Shown here one piece after another: positions 4,992 through 5,119 of a stretch of DNA of 5,119 bases. Origin of the DNA: Armatimonadota bacterium (lineage in GTDB: Bacteria; Armatimonadota; Fimbriimonadia; Fimbriimonadales; Fimbriimonadaceae); NCBI GenBank assembly GCA_023423495.1, contig JAFAFM010000353.1, forward strand, positions 1-5,119. The letters run 5' to 3'. Under the pieces are notes generated by a model that was given only the letters and a program-made list of their open reading frames with translations, searched no databases and was not told the origin of the DNA. The position numbers and the translations under genes were made by a program. Position 1 is the stretch's first letter, and each line of letters begins with the position of its first letter.

Positions 4992-5119
4992 TTATGGACG
5001 ATCCGCAACAGGCAGCAGAATCACAAACCTTGCCCCATGGCCCAGACGTCCCGCCTCAAACACTTCCCCGCCATGCGCATCCACGATGCCTTTCACGATG
5101 GAAAGTCCGAGCCCCATAC
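4992..5119 (-). CDS. Sensor histidine kinase, C-terminal fragment of the ATPase domain
   Basis: Only the last 41 codons and the TAA (4994-4992) lie in the window. The gene enters from the right edge. The visible sequence begins MGLGLSIVKGIVDAHGGEV, which is the G2 box of the HATPase_c domain (GxGLGLSIVK) followed by the usual HGG. It ends with the typical last strand GARFVILLPV and a short tail ADRP. This domain binds ATP and phosphorylates the conserved histidine of the kinase. The sensor part and the histidine-containing domain are outside, so the stimulus is unknown. The methionine at 5117 is internal to the motif, not a start. The secreted-protein gene starts 31 bases after the stop on the same strand, so the two are probably co-transcribed. 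Confidence 0.92.
   Translation of the reverse strand, partial: MGLGLSIVKGIVDAHGGEVFEAGRLGHGARFVILLPVADRP

Overview
The window looks like an ordinary stretch of chromosome from a Gram-negative-type bacterium of moderate GC content. An H-X9-DG prepilin-type protein, a single-His DinB protein and compact operons containing tsaB and murB together suggest Armatimonadota (Fimbriimonas-like). Planctomycetota, Verrucomicrobiota and Lentisphaerota also carry H-X9-DG proteins, so this placement is an inference. No tRNA, rRNA, CRISPR array, insertion sequence or phage gene was recognised.

Left part (1-2363), a set of small separate genes. It begins with the 3' end of an H-X9-DG pseudopilin-like gene (+). 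A short ORF of 59 codons (406-585, +) follows, with a good ribosome binding site. It converges on a small winged-helix-like gene (644-904, -) across a GC-rich hairpin (616-643). A divergent gap with an imperfect palindrome (922-939) separates the winged-helix gene from a conserved protein of unknown function (983-1498, +). That gene ends 3 bases from a DinB-family gene (1502-1978, -). A second divergent, A/T-rich gap leads to a small single-span membrane protein (2067-2363, +), whose stop overlaps the end of murB.

Right part (2360-5119), one minus-strand operon. In transcription order it reads: C-terminus of a sensor histidine kinase, a secreted protein with two PsbP/DcrB-like halves, tsaB (tRNA t6A modification) and murB (peptidoglycan precursor synthesis). 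The genes are 31 bases apart or overlap by 4 and 8 bases, so co-transcription and translational coupling are likely. The kinase and the secreted protein plausibly deal with the envelope. tsaB and murB are housekeeping genes.

I did not find a convincing new multi-gene system. The points most worth checking are the short ORF with a terminator-like element inside it, the DinB protein that keeps only one histidine, the two-domain secreted protein in an operon with murB and tsaB, the possible operator next to the winged-helix gene, and the tightly packed convergent gene ends.
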